A stretch of 14,960 nucleotides of DNA from NCBI GenBank assembly GCA_028697875.1, contig JAQVEQ010000054.1:1-14960 (forward strand), in the 5' to 3' direction. The notes below the pieces were generated by a model, which was given only the letters and a program-made list of their open reading frames with translations, had not been told where the DNA came from and searched no databases. The translations under genes were made by a program, and so were the position numbers. How positions within the stretch are numbered: the first letter of the stretch is position 1; the number at the start of each line of letters is the position of its first letter. Source of the stretch: Novosphingobium sp. Its GTDB lineage: Bacteria; Pseudomonadota; Alphaproteobacteria; Sphingomonadales; Sphingomonadaceae. This document shows positions 1 to 7,325 of this stretch, piece by piece.

Positions 1-164
1 AAGCGTTGGACTACGAGCCGGGCTTCGACCAACTCCCGAGCAAGGAAGCCTTTCTGGAAACGCATTCCGAAACGCTCTGGCGTTATGGCTCGCCTTTGCA
101 GCGCTTGGAAACAGCGCCTGCCAACGGCGAGGCCGTGTCACATATGGGGCCGGGTTCCAGCTGA
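1..164 (+). CDS. C-terminal fragment of an unidentified protein
   Basis: An open frame entering from the left edge (first full codon at position 3) runs 53 codons to a TGA at 162-164. The visible tail begins ALDYEPGFDQLPSKEAF, is rich in Glu and aromatic residues and has mostly G/C third positions, like the confirmed genes in this window. The other two plus frames give less protein-like sequence: frame 1 is unusually rich in Arg, Cys and Trp. I do not recognise the family. The gene ends 70 bases before the stop of the convergent PilZ-like gene. Without its N-terminal part no function can be assigned, and the reading frame itself is only moderately certain. Confidence 0.5.
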   Translation, partial: ALDYEPGFDQLPSKEAFLETHSETLWRYGSPLQRLETAPANGEAVSHMGPGSS

Positions 165-167
165 CCG

Positions 168-223
168 TACCGGATAGCCGGTAAACGGAAACTGCCGGTG
201 TTCCGCCTCGCTGCCGCAGGCGG
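168..223. terminator. possible weak convergent terminator region
   Basis: Between the two convergent stops lie two small inverted repeats: TACCGG/CCGGTA with a 4-base loop (168-183) and CCGCCT/AGGCGG with a 9-base loop (203-223). Neither is followed by a clear T-tract on either strand, so their role as terminators is only suggested by position. Confidence 0.25.
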
Positions 224-234
224 GACCGACCGGT

Positions 235-483
235 TCATCCACAGTTGAAATGGGCGATAATCCGTGGATCGAGCGGCTGCCTGAAACGCACGTGGAGGAC
301 GTCTTCGTCCTGCCGTGCGGCTGCGATGTCGATCGGACCGATCGCTCCGATCCAGAGCGACAGGTTGCCTTCGAGCACCTTGATGTCCGAGGCTGCACGA
401 ATGTCGCAGCCGTCACTGGCCAGTTCCGACACGAGAGTGTCGATTTTCCGGGATTCGACAATGCATTCGCTCGGAATGGGCAT
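235..483 (-). CDS. short PilZ-domain-like protein
   Basis: An 82-residue protein resembling the short PilZ-like proteins common in sphingomonads. PilZ domains are cyclic-di-GMP receptors. Visible features are the strand segment ELASDGCDIRAA (the D/NxSxxG region, degenerate here), the LWIGAIGPI strand, and the typical closing pattern VRFRQPLDPRIIAHF. The N-terminal RxxxR motif needed for c-di-GMP binding is not recognisable (only ESRK near residue 10), so ligand binding is doubtful. The ATG at 483 follows a good GGAGG placed six bases upstream, and an in-frame TGA lies a little further upstream, which fixes the start. It stands alone, convergent to the left fragment and 144 bases beyond the CitE-like gene. 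The family call is from sequence pattern only. Confidence 0.7.
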   Translation of the reverse strand: MPIPSECIVESRKIDTLVSELASDGCDIRAASDIKVLEGNLSLWIGAIGPIDIAAARQDEDVLHVRFRQPLDPRIIAHFNCG

Positions 484-537
484 ACCCAGCCTCCGGCATT
501 TCGCTGCACTCGCATGTCAACGTAAACGGCCGCCACA

Positions 538-561
538 CGCGCGGGTCTATCGGCCCGCGCG
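538..561 (-). terminator. GC-rich hairpin downstream of the CitE-like gene
   Basis: Perfect 8-bp inverted repeat CGCGCGGG (538-545) / CCCGCGCG (554-561) with an 8-base loop. It lies 67 bases past the stop of the minus-strand CitE-like gene and upstream of the PilZ-like gene. It lacks a following U-tract, so it may be a weak or Rho-assisted terminator, or an mRNA-end stabiliser. Confidence 0.35.
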
Positions 562-627
562 GCACATGATGGCCCCAATCGATGAATGTAATATGTCCAA
601 GGGGCAATAAATTCTCAAGCCAGGGTA

Positions 628-1467
628 TCAGGTCTCGTCGGCCTGCGCCAATATACGCTCGGCCAGCTTGAGATGCGGGCGGTCGATCATCTTGCCGTCG
701 AGCTTGAGCGCACCGGCGCCCGGCTCTGCGGCGAAAGCGGCGACGATCGCCCTGGCATGGGCGATTTCCTCCGCACTCGGCATGAAGCCCTGGTTGATGA
801 TCGGCACTTGCGCCGGATGGATCGCCATCATCCCGGTAAAGCCGTCGCGCCGTCCGCGTGCGGCATAGGCGGCAAGGCCGGCTTCGTCGCCGATGTCGGG
901 AAAGACCGTCTCGATTGCGGGAACGCCGGCGGCATGGGCGGCGAACAGCACCAGCGAACGCACCACCTTGTAGGGATCGGTATAGCTGCCGTCTTCTTCC
1001 CTGGCGTTGCTGGCGCCGATGGCGGCAGGCAGGTCTTCCGCCCCCCAGGTGAGGCCGGCCAGGCGGCCGCTCGTCTCGCGGAACGTGCCGAGTTCGAACA
1101 GGGCCGCCGGGGTTTCGGTGGCGATCGGCAGGATCGGAATGTTCGCGCCGTGCATCAGGCCGTCCAGCGTTTCGATGTCCGCGGCGCCTTCCGCCTTGGG
1201 CAGGACGATGCCGTGCGGGGCGTGCGGAAGGATCGCTTCGAGATCGGCACGGGCGTAAGCGCTGCCAAGCGGGTTGATCCGCACGAACGTGGTCACTGTC
1301 GGTTCGGCTTCGAGCCATTCGGCGATGCAGAGCCGGGCGGCGGGTTTGGCATCCGGCGCGACCGAATCCTCCAGGTCGACAATCAACGCATCGGCCCCGC
1401 TGGCGGCGGCCTTTTCGAAACGGTCCGGGCGATCCGCCGGGACGAAGAGCAGCGAGCGCAGTTTCAT
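628..1467 (-). CDS. HpcH/HpaI aldolase / citrate lyase beta (CitE-like) family protein
   Basis: A 279-residue TIM-barrel lyase of the CitE/malyl-CoA-lyase-like family, which makes or breaks C-C bonds in acyl-CoA or oxo-acid substrates with a divalent metal. Seen: the N-terminal MKLRSLLFVPADRP and VDLEDSV (30-36), the substrate Arg in VRIN (R63), GIVLPKAE (86-93), the metal ligands expected from the family at E118 (IATETP) and D145 (WGAEDL), and H217 in AIHPAQ. Length is typical of stand-alone CitE-like proteins rather than the citrate lyase complex, and no CitD or CitF partner is nearby. The frame stays open to 1572, but the family N-terminus and a GGGGAG about ten bases upstream support the ATG at 1467. 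It diverges from the quinohemoprotein gene across 305 bases. The substrate cannot be told from sequence. Confidence 0.88.
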   Translation of the reverse strand: MKLRSLLFVPADRPDRFEKAAASGADALIVDLEDSVAPDAKPAARLCIAEWLEAEPTVTTFVRINPLGSAYARADLEAILPHAPHGIVLPKAEGAADIETLDGLMHGANIPILPIATETPAALFELGTFRETSGRLAGLTWGAEDLPAAIGASNAREEDGSYTDPYKVVRSLVLFAAHAAGVPAIETVFPDIGDEAGLAAYAARGRRDGFTGMMAIHPAQVPIINQGFMPSAEEIAHARAIVAAFAAEPGAGALKLDGKMIDRPHLKLAERILAQADET

Positions 1468-1772
1468 GCCGCGATTCTCCCCGGCTGAAGCGCGAAATGG
1501 CATTTTGCCGAGCTGGTAAAGGGCACTGTCTCTCGTCCTTTTCGATTCGTGCGCATTGGCAGTTGGGCCCATATCACCTCGCGGAGCATGGGGGCGAGCA
1601 CCGCGTTGGGCGGTGCGTCATCGCCTGCGAATATTTCTGTATGACTGCGGGGCGAAGTGCATCTATGGCGGGCGCGCCCGAAGCGATCGCCGGTTTCCCG
1701 GCCCAATTCGGGTAACTGCCGCACAGACCGGACCATCCGGCGCACCAGGGCGGGGGAAGGGGCTGGAGCGGA
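1468..1772. other. 305-base divergent intergenic region
   Basis: No convincing gene is present. The region separates the starts of the CitE-like gene (minus) and the quinohemoprotein dehydrogenase (plus), so it should hold promoters for both. I could not find a well-spaced sigma-70 pair on either strand. It contains a 7-bp-arm palindrome at 1598-1616 (listed separately), a perfect 12-bp palindrome CGGGCGCGCCCG at 1669-1680, and CCGGA/TCCGG arms at 1728-1740 just before the purine-rich ribosome-binding stretch of the dehydrogenase. Confidence 0.6.
1598..1616. promoter_or_regulatory. candidate operator palindrome in divergent region
   Basis: Perfect 7-bp arms GCACCGC and GCGGTGC separated by GTTGG, 131 bases from the CitE-like start and 157 bases from the dehydrogenase start. 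The mid-intergenic position fits a repressor or activator site shared by both genes. No regulator gene adjoins, so the binding protein is unknown. Confidence 0.4.
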
Positions 1773-3866
1773 ATGAAGGGCGTATCGGGTAAGGTGCCGG
1801 GCCTGGTCGGCGTGGCGGTATTGGCGCTGGCGCTTGCCGGTTGCTCCCGGATACCCGGCGGAGGAGCCGAACCCGCCGATCTCGATTGGGCGAAGATCGC
1901 GGGCGACGATGCGGAAACCGGTTTTTCGGCGGCATCGCAACTGACGCCGGACAATGCCGGGCGGATCGGGCTCGCCTGGTACATGGATCTTGACGAAGGC
2001 GCGCTCGAGGCGACGCCGCTCGCGGTCGATGGCACGCTCTATTTCACCGGTGCGCGTTCGAACGTCTACGCAGTCGATGCGGTGACCGGCAAGCTCAAGT
2101 GGGATTACGACCCGGAAATCGGCAAGCACAATCCCGACAAGCTCAAATATTCCCTGCCGGTCAACCGGGGGGCGGCTTACGATAACGGTAAGGTCTTTGC
2201 CGGTACTCTCGATGGCCGCCTGATCGCGCTCGACGCGAAAACGGGCAAATTGATCTGGTCGGCGGATACGGTTCCGGCGGACAGCATGCACACGGTGACC
2301 GGGGCGCCGCGCGTCTTCAGGGGCAAGGTCATCATCGGCAATGCCGGCGCGGACTGGACCATGCGCGGCTACGTCACCGCCTACGATCAGGAAAGCGGCA
2401 AGAAGGTCTGGCGCTTCTACACCGCGCCGGGGAAGCCGGACGACAACGCCGGGGACCCCGCGATGGAGCGGGCCGCCAGCACCTGGTCGGGCGAATGGTG
2501 GAAGACGGGAACCGGCGGCACCGTGTGGAACGGGATGACTTTCGATCCCGAATTCAACCGGATCTATATCGGCACGGGCAATGGCGGGCCTTACGACCCG
2601 GCTTTCCGCAATCCGCAACATCTCGACAATCTCTATCTCGCCTCGATCGTCGCGCTCGATGCCGACACCGGCAAATACGTCTGGCATTATCAGGTCAATC
2701 CGGCCGAGGCGTGGGATTACAAGGCGACGGCGAACATGATCGCCGCGACGATCGCCATCGATGGCAAGCCGCGCAAGGTGCTGATGCAGGCGCCGACCAA
2801 CGGCTTTTTCTATGTGCTCGACCGCGAGAGCGGGAAGCCGATCTCCGCCGCGAAACTCGGCAAGGTCACCTGGGCCAAGGGCATCGACCTGAAGAGCGGG
2901 CGGCCGATCGAATATCCCGATATCCGTTATGAAAAGGGGCATTCGGATCTCTGGCCCGGTCCGCTGGGGGCGCACAACTGGCAGCCGATGACTTACAGCC
3001 CGAAAACCGGACTGGTCTATATCCCCTACATGCAGATGGGCATGCGCTATTCGACCGAGGGGCAGGGCGAGGGCCAGGGCGGTGAAGGGGCCAATTCCTA
3101 CGGCAGCCTCACTCTGACGCCGCTCATCGTCGACAAGGAAGACGGCAAGGGCGCCCTGATCGCCTGGGACCCGGTGGCGCAGAAAGCGCGCTGGAAAGTG
3201 CAGCACGACACGATGTGGAACGGCGGCACGCTTGTCACGGCGGGAGGGCTGGTCTTCCAGGGCCTGCAGGACGGGCGTTTTCTGGCCTACGATGCCGCGA
3301 ACGGCAAGCAGCTCTGGAGCTTCGACGCGCACATGGGCATCATCGCGGCGCCATCGACCTACAAGGTCGACGGCAAGCAGTATGTGTCCGTGCTGGCCGG
3401 TACCGGTTCGGTCCTGGCAAGCTGGAGCAAGGCGCTGAAATCGGGCTGGAAATACCGCGTCCATACCACGCGGCTGCTGACGTTCGCTCTCGACGGCAAG
3501 GCCGATCTGCCGCCGTCGCCGCCGCGCGACTTCTCCGTTTCCCCGGTCGATGACCCGGCCTTCGTGGTCGACGAGGCTGCGGCGAAGCGGGGCCGCGCAG
3601 TGGCCGGGATGTATTGCACGACATGCCACGGGGTCGGTCTCGATCCGGCCGGAAACATGTCGCCCGACTTGCGGGAATCGGGCGTGGTGCTCGATCGCGA
3701 CGCGTTCCGGCTGGTGGCCGGGAAGGGTCAGCTGGCTTTCCGGGGAATGCCGCGTTTTGCCGAGCTTTCGGATGCCGATCTCGAGGACCTGCGGGCCTAT
3801 ATCCGGCAAGAGGCGCGGGCGGCGATGGCCGCGAACAAGGCGCGCGAAAAGTCCGGGGGGCATTGA
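1773..3866 (+). CDS. PQQ-dependent quinohemoprotein alcohol dehydrogenase, lipoprotein, methanol/ethanol family
   Basis: A 697-residue protein that should oxidise an alcohol in the periplasm and pass electrons from PQQ to its own heme. Domains: lipoprotein signal with lipobox LAGC (C24), eight-bladed quinoprotein propeller (about 45-565), and C-terminal cytochrome c with CTTCH (C615, C618, H619) and probable axial Met in RGMP (M659). Family landmarks include GTLDGRLIALDAKTGK, GTGNGG (N270), the PQQ-stacking Trp in GTVWNG (W252) and the catalytic Asp of AWDYK (D315). Several pocket positions are altered: the vicinal Cys pair before VNRG is Y126-S127, the usual metal-ligand Glu is D194 (GADW), and the Lys/Arg before NGFF is T342. 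K317 sits where lanthanide enzymes have Asp. GGAG lies four bases before the ATG. The TonB receptor follows after 35 bases and is probably cotranscribed. The substrate is unknown. Confidence 0.92.
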   Translation: MKGVSGKVPGLVGVAVLALALAGCSRIPGGGAEPADLDWAKIAGDDAETGFSAASQLTPDNAGRIGLAWYMDLDEGALEATPLAVDGTLYFTGARSNVYAVDAVTGKLKWDYDPEIGKHNPDKLKYSLPVNRGAAYDNGKVFAGTLDGRLIALDAKTGKLIWSADTVPADSMHTVTGAPRVFRGKVIIGNAGADWTMRGYVTAYDQESGKKVWRFYTAPGKPDDNAGDPAMERAASTWSGEWWKTGTGGTVWNGMTFDPEFNRIYIGTGNGGPYDPAFRNPQHLDNLYLASIVALDADTGKYVWHYQVNPAEAWDYKATANMIAATIAIDGKPRKVLMQAPTNGFFYVLDRESGKPISAAKLGKVTWAKGIDLKSGRPIEYPDIRYEKGHSDLWPGPLGAHNWQPMTYSPKTGLVYIPYMQMGMRYSTEGQGEGQGGEGANSYGSLTLTPLIVDKEDGKGALIAWDPVAQKARWKVQHDTMWNGGTLVTAGGLVFQGLQDGRFLAYDAANGKQLWSFDAHMGIIAAPSTYKVDGKQYVSVLAGTGSVLASWSKALKSGWKYRVHTTRLLTFALDGKADLPPSPPRDFSVSPVDDPAFVVDEAAAKRGRAVAGMYCTTCHGVGLDPAGNMSPDLRESGVVLDRDAFRLVAGKGQLAFRGMPRFAELSDADLEDLRAYIRQEARAAMAANKAREKSGGH

Positions 3867-3901
3867 CGGGGGCTTCCCGGTGCAGTTTCAGCTCTGACGA
3901 C

Positions 3902-5908
3902 ATGACACCCAGGTTTGCAATCGTGCTGACGGCCGCGCTGGCCGCGATGTGGGGCGGGACGGCCTCCGCCGAGGACAACGGCGAAATCGTGGTGACGGGC
4001 GAGGGGCTGGACCGGACGCCCGCGGCTCCGGCCTATGATGGCAAAGTGCTGGAGCGCGAGGAGATCGTCTCCTCCGCCTCGGGCCGGATGGAGGACGTGC
4101 TGGCGTCCGTTGCCGGGTTCCAGCAGTTCCGCCGCTCCGACAGCCGCTCCGCCAATCCCTCGGCGCAAGGCGTGACCTTGCGTGCGCTCGGCGGCAATGC
4201 GACGAGCCGGGCGCTGGTGCTGCTCGATGGCGTGCCCATGGCCGATCCCTTCTTCGGCTATATCCCCCTGCCTGCACTGGTGCCCGAGCGATTGCGGCGC
4301 GTGGTCGTGACGCGCGGCGGCGGGTCCGGGCCGTTCGGGGCCGGGGCGCTGGCCGGCGCAATCGAGCTGGAAAGCACGGATGCCGCGACGCTCGGCCTCT
4401 TGAGCGGCAGCGCTCTGGTCAGTCAGCGGGGGGAGACGGAACTGAGCGGCAGCATCGCGCCGCGGCTCGGTTCCGGGTTCGCCGTTCTTTCCGGCCGCTG
4501 GGACCGGGGGGAAGGCTTCTACACCACGCCGAGGGACCAGCGCGTGCCCGCGACCGTCCGGGCCGGGTACGGCAACTGGTCGGCCGGCGCGCGGGCGGTC
4601 ATGCCGCTGTCCGGCGATGTGGAACTGCAGGCGCGGGCCCTGGCTTTCGACGACCACCGCACCTTGCGCTTCAAGGGGGCTGAGAGCACCAGCAGCGGGC
4701 AGGACGCCAGCCTGCGCCTGATCGGCCGGGGCGACTGGCAATTCGATGCACTCGCATACGTTCAGTCGCGTGATTTTTCCAATGTTGTGGTCAGTTCGAC
4801 CCGCTACGTCCCCGTCCTCGACCAGCGCAAGACGCCGTCCACCGGGATCGGCGGCAAGTTCGAACTGCGCCCGCCCGTGGGGGCCAATCATGTCCTCAAG
4901 ATCGGCGCCGACTACCGCCGCGCTTCGGGCACGATGTACGAAGGCGCCTACAGCGCCTACACGGGCAATCTCACTGCCAGCCGCCGTGCCGGAGGGCACA
5001 ACAGCGATATCGGCCTGTTCGTCGAAGACGACTGGACCTTGGGGCCACTGGTCCTGACCGGCGGCCTGCGCGCCGACCGCACGAGCATCCAGGGCGGCTA
5101 CTATACCGAGCGCGATCCCGCTGGGGTGGTCGTCGGCGATACCCGTTTCGACAACCGCTCCAGCTGGGACGTGACATGGCGCGCGGGCGGGCTGTGGCAC
5201 TTGTCCCCGGCCGTCACCCTGCGCGGTGCGGCCTACAGCGGGGTCAGGTTGCCGACGCTGAACGAGCTATACCGGCCGTTCGTCGTCTACCCGGTCACGA
5301 CCCAGGCGAACGCGGCGCTCAAGAACGAGAAGCTGGAAGGCTACGAGGCCGGGATTGCCCTGGTGCCGATGGACGGGGTAACCGTGTCCGTCACCGGGTT
5401 CGACAACCGGGTGAAGAATGCCATCGCCAATGTCACGATCGGGACGAACCTGCGCCAGCGGCAGAACCTGCCGGCGATCGAGGCCCGGGGCGTGGAACTT
5501 GGGGCGAGCATCGGGACGGGCAAGGTCCGTTTCGACGGGAGCCTGGCCTGGACCGATGCGGAAGTGGCGGGCAAGGGCGCATCGGCGGAACTCGACGGCA
5601 AGCGCCCGGCCCAGACGCCGCGATGGGCGATGAGCGGGACCCTGTCCTACACCCCGGCGCCGGGATGGCTGCTGTCCGCCACACTGCGCCATGTGGGCCG
5701 GCAGTACGAGAGCGACCTGGAAACGGACGTGCTTCCGGCCGCGACGACATTCGACGCATTCGCGCAAGTACCGCTTGCAGGCAGGTTCTCGCTTGTCGTG
5801 CGAGGGGAGAACCTGTTTGACGAGATGGTGGTTACCCGCAATTCGGGCGGATCGCTCGATCTAGGAGCGCCGCGCACCCTGTGGGCCGGCGTCAGGTGGC
5901 GGCGATAG
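3902..5908 (+). CDS. TonB-dependent outer-membrane receptor
   Basis: A 668-residue receptor for active uptake across the outer membrane. It has a Sec signal ending ASA (cleavage near residue 23), a TonB-box-like EIVVTG (28-33), a plug domain (about 45-155, with LVLLDGVPMADPFFG and RVVVTRGGGSGPFGAGALAG) and a 22-strand-type barrel to the end (late motif GENLFDE). It is short for the family, closer to BtuB or PqqU size than to siderophore or glycan receptors, and lacks the N-terminal signalling extension. The last residues are VRWRR rather than ending in Phe, which is slightly unusual for barrel assembly. No clear Shine-Dalgarno precedes the ATG, so translation may depend on the upstream gene. 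The open frame extends further upstream without a stop, but only the ATG at 3902 gives a signal peptide. Location next to a quinoprotein suggests uptake of PQQ, a metal chelate or the substrate (inference). Confidence 0.9.
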   Translation: MTPRFAIVLTAALAAMWGGTASAEDNGEIVVTGEGLDRTPAAPAYDGKVLEREEIVSSASGRMEDVLASVAGFQQFRRSDSRSANPSAQGVTLRALGGNATSRALVLLDGVPMADPFFGYIPLPALVPERLRRVVVTRGGGSGPFGAGALAGAIELESTDAATLGLLSGSALVSQRGETELSGSIAPRLGSGFAVLSGRWDRGEGFYTTPRDQRVPATVRAGYGNWSAGARAVMPLSGDVELQARALAFDDHRTLRFKGAESTSSGQDASLRLIGRGDWQFDALAYVQSRDFSNVVVSSTRYVPVLDQRKTPSTGIGGKFELRPPVGANHVLKIGADYRRASGTMYEGAYSAYTGNLTASRRAGGHNSDIGLFVEDDWTLGPLVLTGGLRADRTSIQGGYYTERDPAGVVVGDTRFDNRSSWDVTWRAGGLWHLSPAVTLRGAAYSGVRLPTLNELYRPFVVYPVTTQANAALKNEKLEGYEAGIALVPMDGVTVSVTGFDNRVKNAIANVTIGTNLRQRQNLPAIEARGVELGASIGTGKVRFDGSLAWTDAEVAGKGASAELDGKRPAQTPRWAMSGTLSYTPAPGWLLSATLRHVGRQYESDLETDVLPAATTFDAFAQVPLAGRFSLVVRGENLFDEMVVTRNSGGSLDLGAPRTLWAGVRWRR

Positions 5909-5934
5909 GCTGGGGCACGGACCCCGGCTTCGAA

Positions 5935-5949
5935 CGCGGAAATTCCGCG
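5935..5949. repeat. inverted repeat, first copy
   Basis: CGCGGAA-A-TTCCGCG, perfect 7-bp arms around one base, followed by ATACGG. A similar element lies 69 bases on (6006-6016). It could be a terminator stem for the receptor gene, although no T-tract follows, or one of a pair of regulator sites. Confidence 0.4.
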
Positions 5950-6005
5950 ATACGGGGGCAATGCGGAAGTTTGTGGACACTCACATTCTGGTCATGCATT
6001 AGGCG

Positions 6006-6016
6006 GCGGAATCCGC
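6006..6016. repeat. inverted repeat, second copy
   Basis: GCGGA-A-TCCGC, perfect 5-bp arms. It shares TCCGCGATA with the 3' side of the first copy. It sits immediately upstream of TATAGT (6019-6024), a possible -10 for the MFS gene with no good -35, so a bound protein would lie over the promoter. Confidence 0.35.
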
Positions 6017-6062
6017 GATATAGTTGTCATTGGCTATCAATTCTTCCGATGAGTCTTCGATC

Positions 6063-7271
6063 ATGCCGACCGTGAATGGGGGGCGGTCCGGCCGCGACAG
6101 GGGCTGGATGCTCATAAGGGGCTTCCTGTCCCAGAATGTTGCGATCGGCTGTTCCTACGGTGCCTTCGGCGTCAGCCTTCTGGCCCTGCAGGACCGTTAT
6201 TCCGCCGGGCGCGGGATCGTTTCGCTGGGATTTTCCTTCGTGATCCTCGGGATGGGGCTGCTCGGTCCGCTTATCGCCCGTTCGGTGGGCCGGCTCGGCC
6301 TGAGGCGGACGATGATGTTCGGGACGGTCCTTGCCGGCAGCGGTTACGGGGTGCTGGCGTCTTCTTCCAGCATCGTCGCGTTCCTTCTTGCCTTCGGGCT
6401 GTTGATCGGTCCGGGTGTGGCGTTGTCCGGGACATTGCCGGTCGGCCTGCTGGCGGGCGGCTGGTATCCCGAAGCGCGCGGGCGCGCGGTCGGCCTGGCG
6501 ACAATGCCGGTCCTGCTCAGCCTCATGCCGATGATCGGGACCGCGCTGATCGAGTGGCTGGATCTGTCCGGTTTCTACGCCGTGCTGGCGGTGCTGCATT
6601 TCCTGCTCTTGCCCGTCCTGGCCGGAGTCCATTCGGCGCCGCCCCTTCCGCATACGGCGTCTGCCGTTCCGGCCCATGCGCAGGGCGGGTCCGGCGGGCT
6701 GCTGACCAGGCCGGTCTTCTGGCTGATGGTGCTGTGCGGCGGAGCGATCAATTCCGTCGGCATCACCGGCGTTGCCAACATGGTCGCGCTTCTGGTCGAA
6801 CAGGGGCGATCGCCCGGCCAGGCGGCGTTTCTGGCATCGTTGATGGGGGGCGCCAGTGTGCTGGGGGCTTTCGGTATCGGCTGGCTCTGCGATCATATCG
6901 GCGGCGGCCGGGCGCTCGCCGTTGCCGCGGCGGGATTCGGGGTTGGCTGGCTGGTTCTCGGCAGCGCGCCGGGCTTCCCCACGATAGCTTTGCCGGTGCT
7001 CTTCATCGGCGCTTGCGGGGCGGGAATATTTCCAGCCGTCAACGTCGTGTCGACCAGAATCTTCGGCCTCGACCGGCTGGGGCATGCGCTCGGCCTGTTC
7101 GGCTTTTTCACTTTGCCGATGACGTTCATCCTGCCGCCGGCTGCCGGTGTGCTGCACGATGCCACGGGCAGCTATCAGGCGATGATCGCGGTGATCGTAT
7201 CGGCTTGCACAATCGTGGCAGTCTGCTTTTTTCTGCTCGGGCGTTTCGAGGGAAAGACGGCGCAGGCATAG
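6063..7271 (+). CDS. major facilitator superfamily transporter
   Basis: A 402-residue, 12-helix inner-membrane carrier, probably for a small organic acid. The N-terminal half carries a motif-A-like loop GPLIARSVGRLGLRR (68-82), with the usual Asp missing. GGWYPEARGRAVGLA (132-146) resembles the monocarboxylate and oxalate/formate antiporter subgroup. A hydrophilic central loop spans about 190-213, and the second half has a proper motif A, GWLCDHIGGGR (273-283). The start is uncertain: a TTG at 6024 is in frame, but ATG 6063 gives the compact N-terminus usual for this subgroup; neither has a strong ribosome site. It follows the receptor by 154 bases and precedes the second quinoprotein by 54, which suggests it carries the oxidation product or substrate of these enzymes (inference). 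Confidence 0.88.
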   Translation: MPTVNGGRSGRDRGWMLIRGFLSQNVAIGCSYGAFGVSLLALQDRYSAGRGIVSLGFSFVILGMGLLGPLIARSVGRLGLRRTMMFGTVLAGSGYGVLASSSSIVAFLLAFGLLIGPGVALSGTLPVGLLAGGWYPEARGRAVGLATMPVLLSLMPMIGTALIEWLDLSGFYAVLAVLHFLLLPVLAGVHSAPPLPHTASAVPAHAQGGSGGLLTRPVFWLMVLCGGAINSVGITGVANMVALLVEQGRSPGQAAFLASLMGGASVLGAFGIGWLCDHIGGGRALAVAAAGFGVGWLVLGSAPGFPTIALPVLFIGACGAGIFPAVNVVSTRIFGLDRLGHALGLFGFFTLPMTFILPPAAGVLHDATGSYQAMIAVIVSACTIVAVCFFLLGRFEGKTAQA

Positions 7272-7272
7272 C

Positions 7273-7298
7273 CGCCGCCGAGGTATTTCACGGCGGCG
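7273..7298 (+). terminator. hairpin between MFS and PQQ dehydrogenase genes
   Basis: Perfect 8-bp arms CGCCGCCG (7273-7280) and CGGCGGCG (7291-7298) with a 10-base loop, starting right after the MFS stop. No T-tract follows, and the next gene's ribosome-binding stretch begins 18 bases later. It may partly terminate transcription or protect mRNA ends, setting different expression of the two genes. Confidence 0.35.
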
Positions 7299-7325
7299 AG
7301 GCATAAGAATAACCTGGAAGGGGAG

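Noticed and set aside
413..1318. 301-codon minus-strand frame overlapping the CitE-like gene
   Set aside because: Arg-rich shadow in another frame of the same strand; the CitE-like frame carries all family motifs.
1464..3863. 799-codon open frame on the minus strand opposite the quinohemoprotein gene
   Set aside because: Its product is Arg/His/Pro-rich with no domain pattern, and it lies antisense to a gene with clear PQQ and heme motifs. Such frames are expected in high-GC coding DNA.
3797..5200. 467-codon minus-strand frame opposite the receptor gene
   Set aside because: Antisense to a signal-peptide, plug and barrel coding sequence; its composition is that of a shadow frame.
5972..5985. 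CRP-like TGTGG/TCACA pair upstream of the transporter gene
   Set aside because: The half-sites are four rather than six bases apart and one half has a mismatch, so it does not fit the known site.
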